Positions 18,500 through 29,672 of a DNA stretch of 64,000 bases are shown here, in pieces (the first letter of the stretch is position 1; each line of letters begins with the position of its first letter). The position numbers and the translations under genes were made by a program. Source of the stretch: Leucothrix pacifica (lineage in GTDB: Bacteria; Pseudomonadota; Gammaproteobacteria; Thiotrichales; Thiotrichaceae); assembly GCF_003172875.1 (NCBI RefSeq), contig NZ_QGKM01000003.1, forward strand, positions 62,001 through 126,000, read 5' to 3'. The notes beneath the pieces were generated by a model. That model was given only the letters and a program-made list of their open reading frames with translations, searched no databases and had not been told where the DNA came from.

Positions 18500-18782
18500 A
18501 GTTTTCTACCCGCTGTTTGAGTTTTTGTCCGGGTCGGAAAGTTACTACCCGTCTGGCACTCACAGGGATTGCTTCACCAGACTTTGGATTTCTCCCTGGA
18601 CGCTGTTTTTTATCGCGCAGAGTGAAATTACCAAAGCCTGATAACTTAACGCCTTCACCACGTTCAAGCGCCCCACGAACTTCCTCAAAAAACATCTCTA
18701 CAAGCTCTTTAGCTTCACGTTTATTTAGACCAAGTTCATCAAATAAATGTTCGACCATTTCCGCTTTGGTCAATGTCATCAC
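18480..18782 (-). CDS. ihfA: Integration host factor subunit alpha
   Basis: This 100-residue DNA-bending protein of the HU/IHF family pairs with IhfB. The signature [21 protein letters not shown] (about residues 46-66) includes the DNA-intercalating Pro, and the N-terminal [25 protein letters not shown] is typical of IhfA. It follows pheT by 46 bases, the classic pheT-ihfA order, and overlaps the downstream merR-type gene. A conservative start at the second Met (MTLTKAEM) would change little. Confidence 0.96.
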   Translation of the reverse strand: MMTLTKAEMVEHLFDELGLNKREAKELVEMFFEEVRGALERGEGVKLSGFGNFTLRDKKQRPGRNPKSGEAIPVSARRVVTFRPGQKLKQRVENYAGTIE

Positions 18783-18828
18783 TGTAGCTCCTAAACCTTC
18801 GAGTATTGTGTGAGGCTAAAACGCAGCG

Positions 18829-21216
18829 TTATTGACGCAGCACTCCACCTGTTTGTTTTTCTAACAATTGCACGATGCTATCTACATGTGCATTGATATC
18901 AGCATCTTCTAGAGTGCGTGAAAAGTCTTGGAAAATCAAGCCTAAAGCAAGGCTTTTTTGTCCAGCTTCGACCCCAGGCCCTTCGTAAACATCAAACACA
19001 GAATGCGAAGTCAATGCCTCTACACCTGCATTTTCCAACACTCTTGAAATAGCAGAAGCGGTTACGGATTGATCAACAATCAATGCAAGATCCCGACGAA
19101 TGGATGGGAAGCGAGACAACTTTTTATAAGCTGAAAGCGACTTTTTCGATACTCGATCCATATCCAATTCAAACAAGAACACGGTTTGAGACAATCCAAG
19201 CGACTTCTCAAGACGCGGATGCAATGCACCAACCCAGCCAACAACATTATCACCATCAATAATCTGTGCAGACTGTCCCGGATGTAATGCCGGATGTGCA
19301 ACAGCTGCAAAATGGAAAGTGGTTTCTGTGGCTTCTGCTAATAGCTTCTCAACATCGCCTTTAATATCGAAGAAATCAACATTCTCTGCTTTGGTATCCC
19401 AATGTTCCGTATTACGCGTACCAGTGATCACACCGGCCAGCTGCTTACGCTGCTTAATACCCGAGTCAGTCTTTACAAAGTTAAGACCCATTTCGAACAA
19501 GCGAACACGCGACTGCTGTCGATTCAGGTTTTTAACTAAAGCGGGTATTAAACCTGACCACAAAGTGCTGCGCATAATCGCCAACTCTTCAGAGATTGGG
19601 TTTGCCAAACGAATCTGCTCTTGAGCAGGATTCAGCATCAACTCGATCTCAGAAGGCACAAAACTGTAGGTAACTGCTTCACGATAGCCCTTTGCAACTA
19701 ATAACTGACGTAAAATATCTTCATTCACTTCAGTTTCTAGTTTACGAGCGATTCTTGGCTCCATTGGGCGAAGACGTGACGGAATCTTATCGTAGCCATA
19801 CACACGGGCTACTTCTTCAATCAGATCAACCTCGCGGGAAATATCAAAACGGAATACAGGTGGAGTGACTGACCAGCTTTCACTGGCAACTTCAACCTCA
19901 CATCCAAGACGCTGCAGAATGTCAGTCACACGCTCGGCATCAACAGTAATGCCCAAGTGACGGACAATATCACTGGATTGTAAAATAATCGCTGAGCGGT
20001 CCAACAAGGCCGGATTACTGACGACATCATTCACCGCAGCCACTTCACCACCACAAATCTCAAGGATCAGCTGGGTCGCACGTTCTAGTGCCTTAGCTTG
20101 TAAATCAGGAGAAACACCACGCTCAAATCGGTGTGATGAGTCAGTGTGTAAACCATAGTTACGTGATTTACCCATGATTTTCTCAGGAACAAAGTACGCA
20201 CTTTCCAGAAAAATATTTTGAGTATCATCAGTTACCGAAGTATCTAAACCACCCATGATTCCTGCCAGAGCAACCGCTTTTTCCTGATCCGCGATAACCA
20301 GCGTATTTTCATTCAGTGCAACTTCCCGACCATCAAGCAAAGTCAGAGGCTCACCTTCCGCGGCTTTACGAACCACGATACCGCCGGACAACTTATCAAA
20401 GTCAAAACCATGCATAGGCTGACCTTGCTCAATCATCACATAATTGGTGACATCAACAACTGGTCCCAGACTCCGAATATCCGCACGACGTAAACGCTCT
20501 ACCATCCACAACGGCGTCTCAGCTTTTACATTCACATTGCGGATAATACGACCTGCATAACGCTGGCAATCATCGGTAGCCTGAATCTCAATGCCAAACT
20601 GCTCATCAGATACCACTTCAACGGTGGCAATCTCCGGTGCAGTTACCTGAGTTTGTGTCAATACACCGACTTCACGCGCAATCCCTGCAATACTCAAACA
20701 GTCCGCACGATTAGGGGTGGCATCCAGTTCAAGAATTACATCATTGAGCATCATGTACTCACGAATATCCTGCCCAACTGGTGCATCTGCCGCTATCTCA
20801 AGCAAGCCATCCGCACTCTCGGCCAAGCCAAGCTCACTTGCAGAACACAGCATGCCAAACGATAGCTCGCCACGTAATTTTGATTTTTTAATCTTGAAGC
20901 TAGAACCATCACTAGCACCTAATACCGCACCAATCATTGCCAACGGCGCTTTCAGACCCGCACGAGCATTCGGTGCGCCACAAACAATCTGAACAGGCTC
21001 ATCCTGACCACAGTTGACCTGACAGATACGTAGCTTATCAGCACCGGGGTGCTTTTCTGCGCTCAGAATCTCCGCCACAACTACATTACTAAAATCCGCG
21101 GCTACCGGCTCAATTCCATCTAACTCGACACCCGCCATCGTAAGCTGGCTGCCAATTTCTGCTGCATCAATTTCAGGGTTAACCCATTCACGCAGCCATG
21201 TTTCACTGACTTTCAT
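18829..21216 (-). CDS. pheT: Phenylalanyl-tRNA synthetase beta subunit
   Basis: This 795-residue beta chain of the (alpha-beta)2 synthetase contains, in order, an EMAP/OB-type tRNA-binding domain (about residues 40-150), the B3/B4 editing region, B5, the catalytic-like core and a C-terminal FDX-ACB anticodon-binding domain (from about 700). MKVSETWLREWVNP is the conserved N-terminus. It lies 12 bases after pheS and 46 before ihfA. Length and domain order match full-size proteobacterial PheT. Confidence 0.97.
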   Translation of the reverse strand: MKVSETWLREWVNPEIDAAEIGSQLTMAGVELDGIEPVAADFSNVVVAEILSAEKHPGADKLRICQVNCGQDEPVQIVCGAPNARAGLKAPLAMIGAVLGASDGSSFKIKKSKLRGELSFGMLCSASELGLAESADGLLEIAADAPVGQDIREYMMLNDVILELDATPNRADCLSIAGIAREVGVLTQTQVTAPEIATVEVVSDEQFGIEIQATDDCQRYAGRIIRNVNVKAETPLWMVERLRRADIRSLGPVVDVTNYVMIEQGQPMHGFDFDKLSGGIVVRKAAEGEPLTLLDGREVALNENTLVIADQEKAVALAGIMGGLDTSVTDDTQNIFLESAYFVPEKIMGKSRNYGLHTDSSHRFERGVSPDLQAKALERATQLILEICGGEVAAVNDVVSNPALLDRSAIILQSSDIVRHLGITVDAERVTDILQRLGCEVEVASESWSVTPPVFRFDISREVDLIEEVARVYGYDKIPSRLRPMEPRIARKLETEVNEDILRQLLVAKGYREAVTYSFVPSEIELMLNPAQEQIRLANPISEELAIMRSTLWSGLIPALVKNLNRQQSRVRLFEMGLNFVKTDSGIKQRKQLAGVITGTRNTEHWDTKAENVDFFDIKGDVEKLLAEATETTFHFAAVAHPALHPGQSAQIIDGDNVVGWVGALHPRLEKSLGLSQTVFLFELDMDRVSKKSLSAYKKLSRFPSIRRDLALIVDQSVTASAISRVLENAGVEALTSHSVFDVYEGPGVEAGQKSLALGLIFQDFSRTLEDADINAHVDSIVQLLEKQTGGVLRQ

Positions 21217-21228
21217 TTGTTTATCCCC

Positions 21229-22272
<1,044 letters not shown>

Positions 22273-22288
22273 TTATGATACTTCTAAA

Positions 22289-22325
22289 CAAAAAAAGCGG
22301 AGAAAGGCATCAACCTTTCCCCGCT
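22289..22325 (-). terminator. Terminator/attenuator between rplT and pheS
   Basis: A 12-bp stem with one G-U pair (22314-22325 with 22296-22307) and a six-base loop is followed on the minus strand by a run of T residues (22289-22295). It lies 25 bases after the rplT stop. The space between rplT and the stem is too short for a Phe-rich leader peptide of the E. coli pheM kind, so simple partial termination is the modest reading. Confidence 0.85.
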
Positions 22326-22350
22326 TTCAGTCTGATTCGATAGGTTTGAA

Positions 22351-22710
22351 TCAAGCAGCTAGGGCGGCTTTTGCCTGCTCAGCTATCTTCTCAAACGCAT
22401 CAATATCATGTACTGCTAAGTCAGCCAGCATCTTACGGTCAACTTCGATACCAGCCTTATGAATACCGTTCATTAAACGGCTATAAGAAATATCGAACAT
22501 ACGAGCTGCCGCATTGATACGAACAATCCACAAGCTGCGGAATTGACGCTTCTTTTGACGACGGTCACGGTATGCATACTGACCAGCTTTTGTAACTGCC
22601 TGGGTAGCAACACGATATACACGGCTACGAGCACCGTAATAACCTTTTGCTTTTTTGAGGACTTTTTTGTGCTTAGCACGGGCTGTTACACCACGTTTTA
22701 CTCTTGCCAT
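22351..22710 (-). CDS. rplT: 50S ribosomal protein L20
   Basis: This 119-residue ribosomal protein binds 23S rRNA early in 50S assembly and, in many bacteria, represses its own operon. Its basic N-terminus ([19 protein letters not shown]), the [16 protein letters not shown] segment and the family length are unambiguous. It lies 16 bases after rpmI, in the standard infC-rpmI-rplT order. A hairpin near the rpmI ribosome-binding site could be its operator. Confidence 0.98.
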   Translation of the reverse strand: MARVKRGVTARAKHKKVLKKAKGYYGARSRVYRVATQAVTKAGQYAYRDRRQKKRQFRSLWIVRINAAARMFDISYSRLMNGIHKAGIEVDRKMLADLAVHDIDAFEKIAEQAKAALAA

Positions 22711-22726
22711 TTTCTAAATCTCCTGT

Positions 22727-22924
22727 TTAAGCGTAAGGCATCATTTTGCGAACTGAAGGCGTATCACACGCTTCAACGACATCGCCTGCACGCAGGTGAC
22801 GCTTTCGCTTAGAGCTTTTCTTAGTCAGGATATGACGCAAGTGAGATTGCTTGCACTTGAACGTGCCATTAGCACGCTTGCGGAATCGCTTTGCAGCGCC
22901 GCTGTTAGTTTTGATCTTAGGCAT
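22727..22924 (-). CDS. rpmI: 50S ribosomal protein L35
   Basis: This 65-residue, strongly basic protein begins [20 protein letters not shown], the L35 signature. It lies between infC and rplT. A GGAG ribosome-binding site precedes the ATG and partly overlaps a small stem (22933-22945), a plausible site for translational control by L20. Confidence 0.98.
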   Translation of the reverse strand: MPKIKTNSGAAKRFRKRANGTFKCKQSHLRHILTKKSSKRKRHLRAGDVVEACDTPSVRKMMPYA

Positions 22925-22932
22925 CTTCGTCT

Positions 22933-22986
22933 CCGTTGATAACGGTTAATAGAACATCCCTCAAGAGTGCCCGCCTTGAAGGGATG
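22933..22986 (-). promoter_or_regulatory. Stem-loops between infC and rpmI, possible L20 operator
   Basis: Two inverted repeats lie in the 81-base gap. A larger one (arms 22975-22986 and 22955-22965, eleven pairs with one bulged base) forms a stable stem after infC, and a smaller CCGTT-ATC-AACGG stem (22933-22945) touches the rpmI ribosome-binding site. In E. coli and Bacillus, L20 represses its operon by binding RNA that mimics its 23S rRNA site; that role here is inferred from position only. Confidence 0.5.
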
Positions 22987-23005
22987 CATACAAATTCTGT
23001 GCTTT

Positions 23006-23536
23006 TTACTGCTTGTCTTTATTGATCGGCGCCATCACCATGATCATTTGACGACCTTCCATCTTAGGGAACTGCTCAACTGTTGCATATTCCGCAAGAT
23101 CCGCTTCAACACGCTTAAGCATATCCATACCCAAGTCACGGTGAGCCATTTCACGACCGCGGAAACGAACCGTTACTTTAGTCTTGTCGCCAGCCTCAAG
23201 AAACTTAACCATGTTACGTAGTTTGATATTGTAATCACCAATATCAGTAACAGGGCGGAATTTAATCTCTTTAACCTGAGTCTTCTTCTGCTTCTTCTTA
23301 GCAGCACCTTTCTTCTTACTGTTTTCGAACTTGAACTTACCAAAGTCCATGATGCGACAAACAGGAGGTTCCGCATTCGGCACAATTTCAACCAAATCTA
23401 GTGTCACAGCTGCAGCTTTGGCCATTGCATCCTCTATAGATACAACACCGACATTTTCACCTTCTGCATCAATTAACCTTACCTTGGGTAAAGTAATTTC
23501 TTCATTGACACGATTTTTTTTCTGGTTGCGAGCGAT
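23006..23536 (-). CDS. infC: Translation initiation factor IF-3, probable ATC start
   Basis: This 176-codon gene encodes IF-3, which binds the 30S subunit and enforces start-codon fidelity. The C-terminal domain includes [15 protein letters not shown] and [15 protein letters not shown]. The first ATG in frame (23425) would remove the N-terminal domain, yet IF-3-like coding ([19 protein letters not shown]) continues upstream with no ATG, GTG or TTG until an in-frame TAG. Between them, ATC at 23534-23536 lies eight bases after GGAGG. Enterobacterial infC uses the rare AUU for autoregulation, so an ATC start is the best reading. Family length is about 180. Confidence 0.93.
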   Translation of the reverse strand: MARNQKKNRVNEEITLPKVRLIDAEGENVGVVSIEDAMAKAAAVTLDLVEIVPNAEPPVCRIMDFGKFKFENSKKKGAAKKKQKKTQVKEIKFRPVTDIGDYNIKLRNMVKFLEAGDKTKVTVRFRGREMAHRDLGMDMLKRVEADLAEYATVEQFPKMEGRQMIMVMAPINKDKQ

Positions 23537-23590
23537 ACGCTTACCCTCCTAAACAATAAAAATACGACTTAACGCAAAACAACAAGCATT

Positions 23591-25522
23591 TTAAGTCTTC
23601 TGCACTTGTGGAAGATCTACACGCTGACTAATTTCGCCTTGCAGACGAGCAATCAGCGCATCAACAGTCATTGTACCCAAGTCTTCACCTGTTCTGGTAC
23701 GCACTGCGACCGAATCCGCTTCGACTTCACGATCACCGACCACTAATAAATATGGCGTGCGTTGTAAAGTGTGCTCGCGGATTTTAAATCCAATCTTCTC
23801 ATTTCTCAAGTCTGACGTAGCCCGAATGCCAACTTTTTTCATCCGGTCTGTCACAGATTTTACAAAATCAGCCTGAGAATCAGTGATATTCATGATAACA
23901 GCTTGTTCTGGCGACAACCACAACGGGAATCGACCTTCATGGTGTTCGATCAAAATTCCGATGAAACGTTCAAAAGAACCTAAAATTGCACGGTGCAACA
24001 TAACAGGAACCTGACGCGATCCATCTTCTGCAACATATTGCGCATCTAAGCGACCCGGCATGGAGAAATCAACCTGAATAGTACCAAGCTGCCAAACACG
24101 TCCAATGACATCTCTGAATGAGAACTCGATCTTTGGACCATAGAAAGCACCCTCACCCGGATTTTCCTGCCATTCCAGATCTTTTGCATCCAGCGCATCG
24201 GATAATGCCTTCTCCGCTTTATCCCAGTCCTCATCACTACCCACTCGATTTTCAGGGCGAGTAGATAGACGATAGATAACATCATCAAAACCGAAATCAC
24301 GGTACACGTCATGCAGGAAGTCCATGAACTCTGACACTTCAGACTGGATCTGGTCCTCAGTACAGAAGATATGGCCATCATCCTGAACAAAACCACGCAC
24401 ACGCATCAAACCATGCAGTGCACCTGACATTTCATTTCGGTGACATGAACCAAACTCTGACAAACGCATCGGTAAATCGCGGTAGCTTTTCAGACCCTGA
24501 TTAAATACCTGAACATGGCACGGGCAGTTCATTGGCTTTAAGGCAAACTCACGCTCATCCGAAATCAAGGAGAACATATCATCTTTGTATTTCGCTGCGT
24601 GCCCAGAACGCTCCCACAAAGAGAAATCAACCAACTGTGGTGTTTTGATTTCCTTGTAATCTCTCAGGCGCTGCTGCTCACGCATGTACTGTTCAATTGT
24701 TTGATAAACTGTCCAGCCTTTCGGATGCCAGAACACCTGCCCCGGTGCTTCTTCCTGAATATGGAACAAATCAAGCTGACGACTCAAACGACGGTGATCT
24801 CGTTTCTCTGCTTCTTCAACATTGTGCAGATATGTCTTAAGGTCTTTTTTACTGCCCCAAGCTGTACCATAAACACGTTGCAGCATTTCGTTATTTGAAT
24901 CACCACGCCAGTATGCACCGGCAAGCTTAGTTAACTTAACTGCCGGAATCTTTCCTGTACTTGGCACGTGTGGACCACGGCACAAATCAATAAAGTCATC
25001 CTGACGATACAGAGACAACTCCTGATCAGCCGGAATCGACTCAATAATTTCAGCTTTGTATTCTTCACCCATGTCACGGAAGAAGCTAACCGCCTCATCA
25101 CGTCCCATGACTTCACGACTCACAGGGATATCCTGCTTAATCAGCTCCTGCATGCGCTTTTCAATCGCCTCTAAATCTTCAGGCGTGAATGCACGCTCGT
25201 AAGCGAAGTCATAATAAAAACCGTTTTCAACGACCGGACCAATGGTTACCTGAGCGGTTGGAAATAGTTGTTTAACTGCCTGTCCCATTAAGTGCGCTGA
25301 AGAGTGGCGGATTACTTCCAGACCTTCTTCATTTTTTGAGGTGATAATGCTGAGTGTTGAATCCTCAGTCATTGAGTAGCTGGCATCAACCAACTCATCA
25401 TTCACGAGGCCCGCGAGGGTTGCTTTGGCCAAACCAGGGCCGATATCAAAAGCAACATCCATAACAGACACAGGTTTATCAAAACTACGTTGACTACCAT
25501 CGGGAAGTGTAATAACAGGCAT
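23591..25522 (-). CDS. thrS: Threonyl-tRNA synthetase
   Basis: This 643-residue class II synthetase has an N-terminal TGS domain ([14 protein letters not shown] onward), the editing domain with the [16 protein letters not shown] block (about residues 70-90), and a catalytic core with PMNCPCHV, the zinc-binding Cys/His set, and motif 3 ([20 protein letters not shown]). The ATG at 25522, with GGAG 10 bases upstream, is preferred over an in-frame start 19 codons earlier whose residues do not fit the family. It heads the thrS-infC-rpmI-rplT cluster. Confidence 0.97.
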   Translation of the reverse strand: MPVITLPDGSQRSFDKPVSVMDVAFDIGPGLAKATLAGLVNDELVDASYSMTEDSTLSIITSKNEEGLEVIRHSSAHLMGQAVKQLFPTAQVTIGPVVENGFYYDFAYERAFTPEDLEAIEKRMQELIKQDIPVSREVMGRDEAVSFFRDMGEEYKAEIIESIPADQELSLYRQDDFIDLCRGPHVPSTGKIPAVKLTKLAGAYWRGDSNNEMLQRVYGTAWGSKKDLKTYLHNVEEAEKRDHRRLSRQLDLFHIQEEAPGQVFWHPKGWTVYQTIEQYMREQQRLRDYKEIKTPQLVDFSLWERSGHAAKYKDDMFSLISDEREFALKPMNCPCHVQVFNQGLKSYRDLPMRLSEFGSCHRNEMSGALHGLMRVRGFVQDDGHIFCTEDQIQSEVSEFMDFLHDVYRDFGFDDVIYRLSTRPENRVGSDEDWDKAEKALSDALDAKDLEWQENPGEGAFYGPKIEFSFRDVIGRVWQLGTIQVDFSMPGRLDAQYVAEDGSRQVPVMLHRAILGSFERFIGILIEHHEGRFPLWLSPEQAVIMNITDSQADFVKSVTDRMKKVGIRATSDLRNEKIGFKIREHTLQRTPYLLVVGDREVEADSVAVRTRTGEDLGTMTVDALIARLQGEISQRVDLPQVQKT

Positions 25523-25668
25523 AACAATAATCTCCAGTGGTGACCAATACCAATGGCCACATGATGTTTTTCGCCACAAACAGGCGTGGATTAATTAAGC
25601 GGGCAAGTTTAGCAAGTTAAATCGTCAGGGTTAACCGCTAAGCCCAGTTATTTTGTATTTTAATGCGC

Positions 25669-26433
25669 CTATTTCAGCTTCAGCGGCATTAATAACAATT
25701 TTAGTAGCGACGTTTCGCCACCCTCATACTGATTCAGACCTATTTTCATATTCTCGTGACCTTGCTCTGGTTGTGCCACATAACTGCCAAAAATGCGATC
25801 CCACCACGGCACATTAAAACCGTAGTTACTATTGGTCTCACCCTTAATCACGCTGTGATGCACACGATGCATATCCGGCGTCACAATAAACAGACGCAAA
25901 ATATGATCAAACGGCAGTCGAATATTACTGTGATTAAACAATGCTGCACCGTTGAGGATAATTTCAAATATCACCACTGCCATTACCGGAATCCCAAATA
26001 GCAGGATCGCAGCGAACTTTACCAACATGGATAAGACAATTTCGATGGGATGAAAGCGTAGCGCAGTGCTGGTATCGATCGCGTTATCACTGTGATGCAC
26101 TTGATGTAGCCGCCAAAGCATTGGCACGACATGAAAAATCCGGTGCTGCCAGTAGATAATCACATCTAACAAGATAATCGCGAGAATCACGGGTGTATGA
26201 AATCCTAATAGCGCTCTATCCTGCTCTGCCACCCACACCGCAAACAATCCAGCCGTCATTGGCAGAATTATTTTCACCGCAATACTATCAATAACAACTA
26301 ATGAAAGATTTGCTGCCATGCGCTTGGGCTTGCTACCGGGCATAACGCGTCGGGGAATTAGATATTCCAACAAACTAAACAAACAAAGAAGGCCTAAAAA
26401 GACGCTTAAGCGAATGATATTTTCATTTTCCAT
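25669..26433 (-). CDS. Sterol desaturase / fatty acid hydroxylase family membrane protein
   Basis: This 254-residue membrane di-iron oxygenase-like protein has about four to five hydrophobic helices and the histidine clusters of the family: HRIFH (about residue 97), HQVHHSD (about 110) and HRVHHS (about 190). Such enzymes hydroxylate or desaturate lipids; the substrate here is unknown. It is a single gene on the minus strand between thrS and the tRNA-Lys pair, with its own short promoter region. The family call is firm, the specific function open. Confidence 0.88.
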   Translation of the reverse strand: MENENIIRLSVFLGLLCLFSLLEYLIPRRVMPGSKPKRMAANLSLVVIDSIAVKIILPMTAGLFAVWVAEQDRALLGFHTPVILAIILLDVIIYWQHRIFHVVPMLWRLHQVHHSDNAIDTSTALRFHPIEIVLSMLVKFAAILLFGIPVMAVVIFEIILNGAALFNHSNIRLPFDHILRLFIVTPDMHRVHHSVIKGETNSNYGFNVPWWDRIFGSYVAQPEQGHENMKIGLNQYEGGETSLLKLLLMPLKLK

Positions 26434-26552
26434 AGTCAGCTGCTTTTAATAATTTTTGGGTAGGCTATGTACGCGCGAATAAACACATCAGATCATAGCA
26501 CGAAGTCTATAAGCAAAAACTAATAAAAAGATCAGGAAAGTGCAAAAAAGAA

Positions 26553-26628
26553 TGGTGGGGCGTGAGCGATTCGAACGCTCGACCAATTGATTAAAAGTCA
26601 ACTGCTCTACCGACTGAGCTAACGCCCC
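26553..26628 (-). tRNA. tRNA-Lys (anticodon TTT), copy 2
   Basis: A 76-base tRNA with encoded CCA, a GGGGCGT/ACGCCCC acceptor stem, and the anticodon loop CTTTTAA giving TTT. The T-arm GTTCGAATC is intact. It is identical to the upstream copy and separated from it by 18 bases, so both come from one transcript. Confidence 0.97.
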
Positions 26629-26646
26629 TAAAGGGAGGTCTTGAAA

Positions 26647-26722
26647 TGGTGGGGCGTGAGCGATTCGAACGCTCGACCAATTGATTAAAAGTCAACTGCT
26701 CTACCGACTGAGCTAACGCCCC
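26647..26722 (-). tRNA. tRNA-Lys (anticodon TTT), copy 1
   Basis: This is a 76-base tRNA with encoded CCA, identical to the copy at 26553-26628. The cloverleaf is complete and the anticodon is TTT. It is nearest to the promoter at 26740-26767. Confidence 0.97.
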
Positions 26723-26739
26723 TACGTCAAGAACGGCGT

Positions 26740-26767
26740 ATTATAGACACCGTATTTTCATTTACAA
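26740..26767 (-). promoter_or_regulatory. Sigma-70 promoter of the tRNA-Lys pair
   Basis: On the minus strand TTGTAA (26762-26767) and a perfect TATAAT (26740-26745) are spaced by 16 bases. A GC-rich ACGCCG discriminator follows, as in stringently controlled stable-RNA promoters. The first tRNA begins about 18 bases after the -10 box. Confidence 0.75.
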
Positions 26768-26784
26768 GTCCTTTTTTAAACTAA

Positions 26785-28002
26785 TTACACCTTTTCTAAT
26801 TGTCGCATGCTATTTGGCAATAAATGCATATCCGCCAGCGAGGCTGACAGCGCTTTAAAGAAGTTCGACTCATCCTCATAAACCATTCCATAGTATTGGA
26901 TTTTCATGGTTAGCGCACTGCCAAACACAATCGCTGCGAATGTCAGGAATGACCCTAAGGCCAATGTCGATACACCCGTCACCGCCTGACCAATGGTGCA
27001 CCCCATTGCCAATACACCACCGATTCCCATTAGAAAACCACCAATGATGTGCGCGAAGAAGTCCTTCCAGCTACTGAACCACTCAATACGAAACTTGCCC
27101 GCAACTAATGAGTACAAGAAGCCACCGGCAACCACACCAAATGCCGCACAGAGTGCAAAGGTTACCATCTGGTTTGAGAATCCGGTTTCAATCCAACGTA
27201 ACAAGTGCCCAGAGGGTTGAACAAAAGTGAAGGACTGCGCGCCAACTGCGTAAGGACGCTCATCCATCATATCAACCTCATCCAACAGTTCGACACCCAC
27301 CTCACCCGTGGTCACCCACCAAGCGGCAACAATAACAGCAGCGACAACCACTCCTGCCAATACATTATCAAAGCTTCGGGTGAAGTCCTTGGAGGACAAA
27401 GCCCATTGAATCAACATTACACCCAATACCGCACCAATTAATAGCCCTGTAGTATCTGCATCGAAGCCACCAATTCCACTGACAATACTGCCCAGACTCT
27501 GGTCTTCGATATCGTAATTAGTCAAATCAATAAAGGCTGGCTCCATCCAACGTATGAAGTAGTCGTAGCTGACATTAGTGAATATCATCATATAAGCGGC
27601 AAGGCCCATCACCAGCAACACAAATACTGATTTTATATTCCCGCCACCGACTCTGAGTAATGTCTTATTTCCACAGCCTGAACCGAGCGTCATTCCTATA
27701 CCGAAAATCAATCCCCCCACTACATTACGAGGCCAGGCAAACATAGCGGTTCGGTAAGGCGGATTTGATACATCATTATCAGCGGTCATGGAAATATCGA
27801 CGTAACCGAGCGCACCAGTAACCAGCACACCTAGTATGGCTGCTCCCATGGCAAATACCCAAGCCCGCATACGTCCCGTATCGCCAATATTGACTACGTC
27901 TGACACGGCTCCCATAGTACAAAAATTGGTTTTCGTGGCGACTACGCCCAGAATGAAAGCAAGCCCAAATGCCCACAGTAGCACCTGTGTTGTGATTTCC
28001 AT
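26785..28002 (-). CDS. YeeE/YedE-family thiosulfate (sulfur compound) transporter
   Basis: This 405-residue inner-membrane protein has about ten helices and the family's cysteine motifs: KTNFCTMGA near the N-terminus, GSGCGNKTLLRVGGGN at about 106-121, and MGCTIGQAVTGVSTLALGS near 335. These match the TsuA/YeeE family, in which conserved cysteines relay thiosulfate across the membrane. Two YeeE-like halves are fused in one chain, as usual. No partner TsuB-like sulfurtransferase gene is adjacent. Transport of thiosulfate is a family inference. Confidence 0.88.
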   Translation of the reverse strand: MEITTQVLLWAFGLAFILGVVATKTNFCTMGAVSDVVNIGDTGRMRAWVFAMGAAILGVLVTGALGYVDISMTADNDVSNPPYRTAMFAWPRNVVGGLIFGIGMTLGSGCGNKTLLRVGGGNIKSVFVLLVMGLAAYMMIFTNVSYDYFIRWMEPAFIDLTNYDIEDQSLGSIVSGIGGFDADTTGLLIGAVLGVMLIQWALSSKDFTRSFDNVLAGVVVAAVIVAAWWVTTGEVGVELLDEVDMMDERPYAVGAQSFTFVQPSGHLLRWIETGFSNQMVTFALCAAFGVVAGGFLYSLVAGKFRIEWFSSWKDFFAHIIGGFLMGIGGVLAMGCTIGQAVTGVSTLALGSFLTFAAIVFGSALTMKIQYYGMVYEDESNFFKALSASLADMHLLPNSMRQLEKV

Positions 28003-28091
28003 AATTCCTCAGCCTCGGTTGTAAATGTTTAGAGGTTCATCATCCATAGAACAGAATGCAAGGCAATATTACTAAGTGGTTAGAGTGACAG

Positions 28092-28577
28092 TTAGCTTTG
28101 TGTGACTTCACGCACGATATGGCTGGGGAAACCGCGTGATAAAAGAAAGCGGGATTGTCTTGCCTGCTCGTCACGCGCTTTGGGATACGCTTCGCCAAAT
28201 CGCTTTGCACGCTGCGTCTCGGCAAGATCCCACCAATTGACCTCTGCTTCACGAATGGCAGTTTCGGCCAGACGCTGACTAATGCCTCGCTGTAGCAATT
28301 GACTGCGGATTTTTAACTCGCCTTGTCCCTTGAGAATACGGGAGCGAACAAAGCTCTCCGCATATCGCTCTTCGCTCTGGTAATTTGCCTCAGCTAGTTG
28401 ATCTAGTAAGGGTTCCAGATCAACACCTTCCGCATATGGCTTAAGCTGCAATTTACGGCGCAACTCAAGCCGGGAGTGTTCACGACGGGATAACAAATCA
28501 ATCGCTGTTTTCAGGCAGCGATTGACATTATCAGCCTGTGAATTACTCGGCTTCTTGCTCTGCGTCATCTTGCTCAT
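28092..28577 (-). CDS. recX: Regulatory protein RecX
   Basis: This 161-residue helical-repeat protein inhibits RecA filament growth. Typical segments are [19 protein letters not shown] (about residues 26-44) and LLQRGIS, with three RecX three-helix repeats. The start at 28577 lies inside recA, giving a 35-base overlap; a Met three codons later is equally possible. recA-recX overlap or close linkage is common in proteobacteria and implies translational coupling. Confidence 0.93.
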   Translation of the reverse strand: MSKMTQSKKPSNSQADNVNRCLKTAIDLLSRREHSRLELRRKLQLKPYAEGVDLEPLLDQLAEANYQSEERYAESFVRSRILKGQGELKIRSQLLQRGISQRLAETAIREAEVNWWDLAETQRAKRFGEAYPKARDEQARQSRFLLSRGFPSHIVREVTQS

Positions 28578-29583
28578 CTGCAGGGGCAGCCTTAGAAGCT
28601 AGTAGCTTTTCACGCAATTGCTTTTCAATGGTTTCGGCAATTTCAGGGTTCTCTTTCAGATAGGTACGCACATTATCTTTACCCTGACCAATCTTGTCAC
28701 TTTGGTAGCTATACCAAGAACCCGCTTTATTGATTAAGCCTTCACGCACACCCAGATCGATCAGCTCACCTTCGTGAGAAACACCTTCTCCATAAAGAAT
28801 CTCGAACTCAGCTTCTTTGAACGGAGGCGCCATTTTGTTCTTAACAACTTTAACACGAGTGCTGTTACCAACAATCTCATCGCCTTTCTTGATACCACCG
28901 ATACGACGAATATCCATACGCACAGATGCGTAGAACTTCAGCGCATTACCACCAGTGGTGGTTTCAGGACTACCAAACATAACACCGATCTTCATACGAA
29001 TCTGGTTGATGAAGATAACCGTCGTGTTCGACTTTTGGATGTTTGCAGTCAGTTTACGCAGCGCCTGTGACATCAAACGTGCCTGAAGACCCATGTGTGA
29101 GTCGCCCATATCACCTTCAATCTCAGCCCGAGGAGTCAATGCTGCAACAGAATCCACAATTACCAAATCAACACCGCTTGAACGGACCAGCATGTCGGCG
29201 ATTTCCAGCGCCTGTTCACCATTATCCGGCTGAGAAACCAGCAGGTCATCAATATTGACGCCCAGCTTTTCAGCGTAACTTGGATCCAGTGCGTGCTCCG
29301 CATCGATAAATGCACAGGTACCGCCAGCTTTTTGACACTCCGCAATCGTGTGCAGTGTCATGGTTGTTTTACCCGATGATTCAGGTCCGTAGATCTCCAC
29401 GATACGACCACGCGGCAAACCGCCAACACCCAATGCAATATCCAGTGTTAAAGACCCCGTTGAAATCACTTCGATATTACGCGCCGCACTTGCATCACCC
29501 ATACGCATCACTGCGCCTTTACCGAATTGCTTTTCGATCTGACCTAATGCTGCTGCTAAGGCTTTTTTTCTATTATCATCCAC
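28543..29583 (-). CDS. recA: Recombinase RecA
   Basis: This 346-residue ATP-dependent recombinase mediates strand exchange and triggers LexA cleavage. It has Walker [10 protein letters not shown] (about residues 65-73), the L2 region and MAW-type [21 protein letters not shown], plus the acidic C-terminal tail ([11 protein letters not shown]). It sits between pncC and recX. No convincing LexA operator of the CTGT-N8-ACAG type was seen in the upstream 90 bases. Confidence 0.98.
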   Translation of the reverse strand: MDDNRKKALAAALGQIEKQFGKGAVMRMGDASAARNIEVISTGSLTLDIALGVGGLPRGRIVEIYGPESSGKTTMTLHTIAECQKAGGTCAFIDAEHALDPSYAEKLGVNIDDLLVSQPDNGEQALEIADMLVRSSGVDLVIVDSVAALTPRAEIEGDMGDSHMGLQARLMSQALRKLTANIQKSNTTVIFINQIRMKIGVMFGSPETTTGGNALKFYASVRMDIRRIGGIKKGDEIVGNSTRVKVVKNKMAPPFKEAEFEILYGEGVSHEGELIDLGVREGLINKAGSWYSYQSDKIGQGKDNVRTYLKENPEIAETIEKQLREKLLASKAAPADEQDDAEQEAE

Positions 29584-29672
29584 GCGTCTGTTTTCCTTTT
29601 AAGCTAATGGCAAATCATACTTGCCGAATTATTATCATTAAATTTGAGTGTGGCTATTTAGCCATAAAAAAC

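Noticed and set aside
26629-26646. Tandem tRNA-Lys as an integration hotspot
   Set aside because: No integrase gene, attachment-site duplicate or foreign DNA lies nearby; the two copies look like a simple duplication.
28543-29672. LexA operator for recA
   Set aside because: No CTGT-N8-ACAG site or close variant was visible before recA or pncC; a divergent LexA motif could exist, but I cannot support it.
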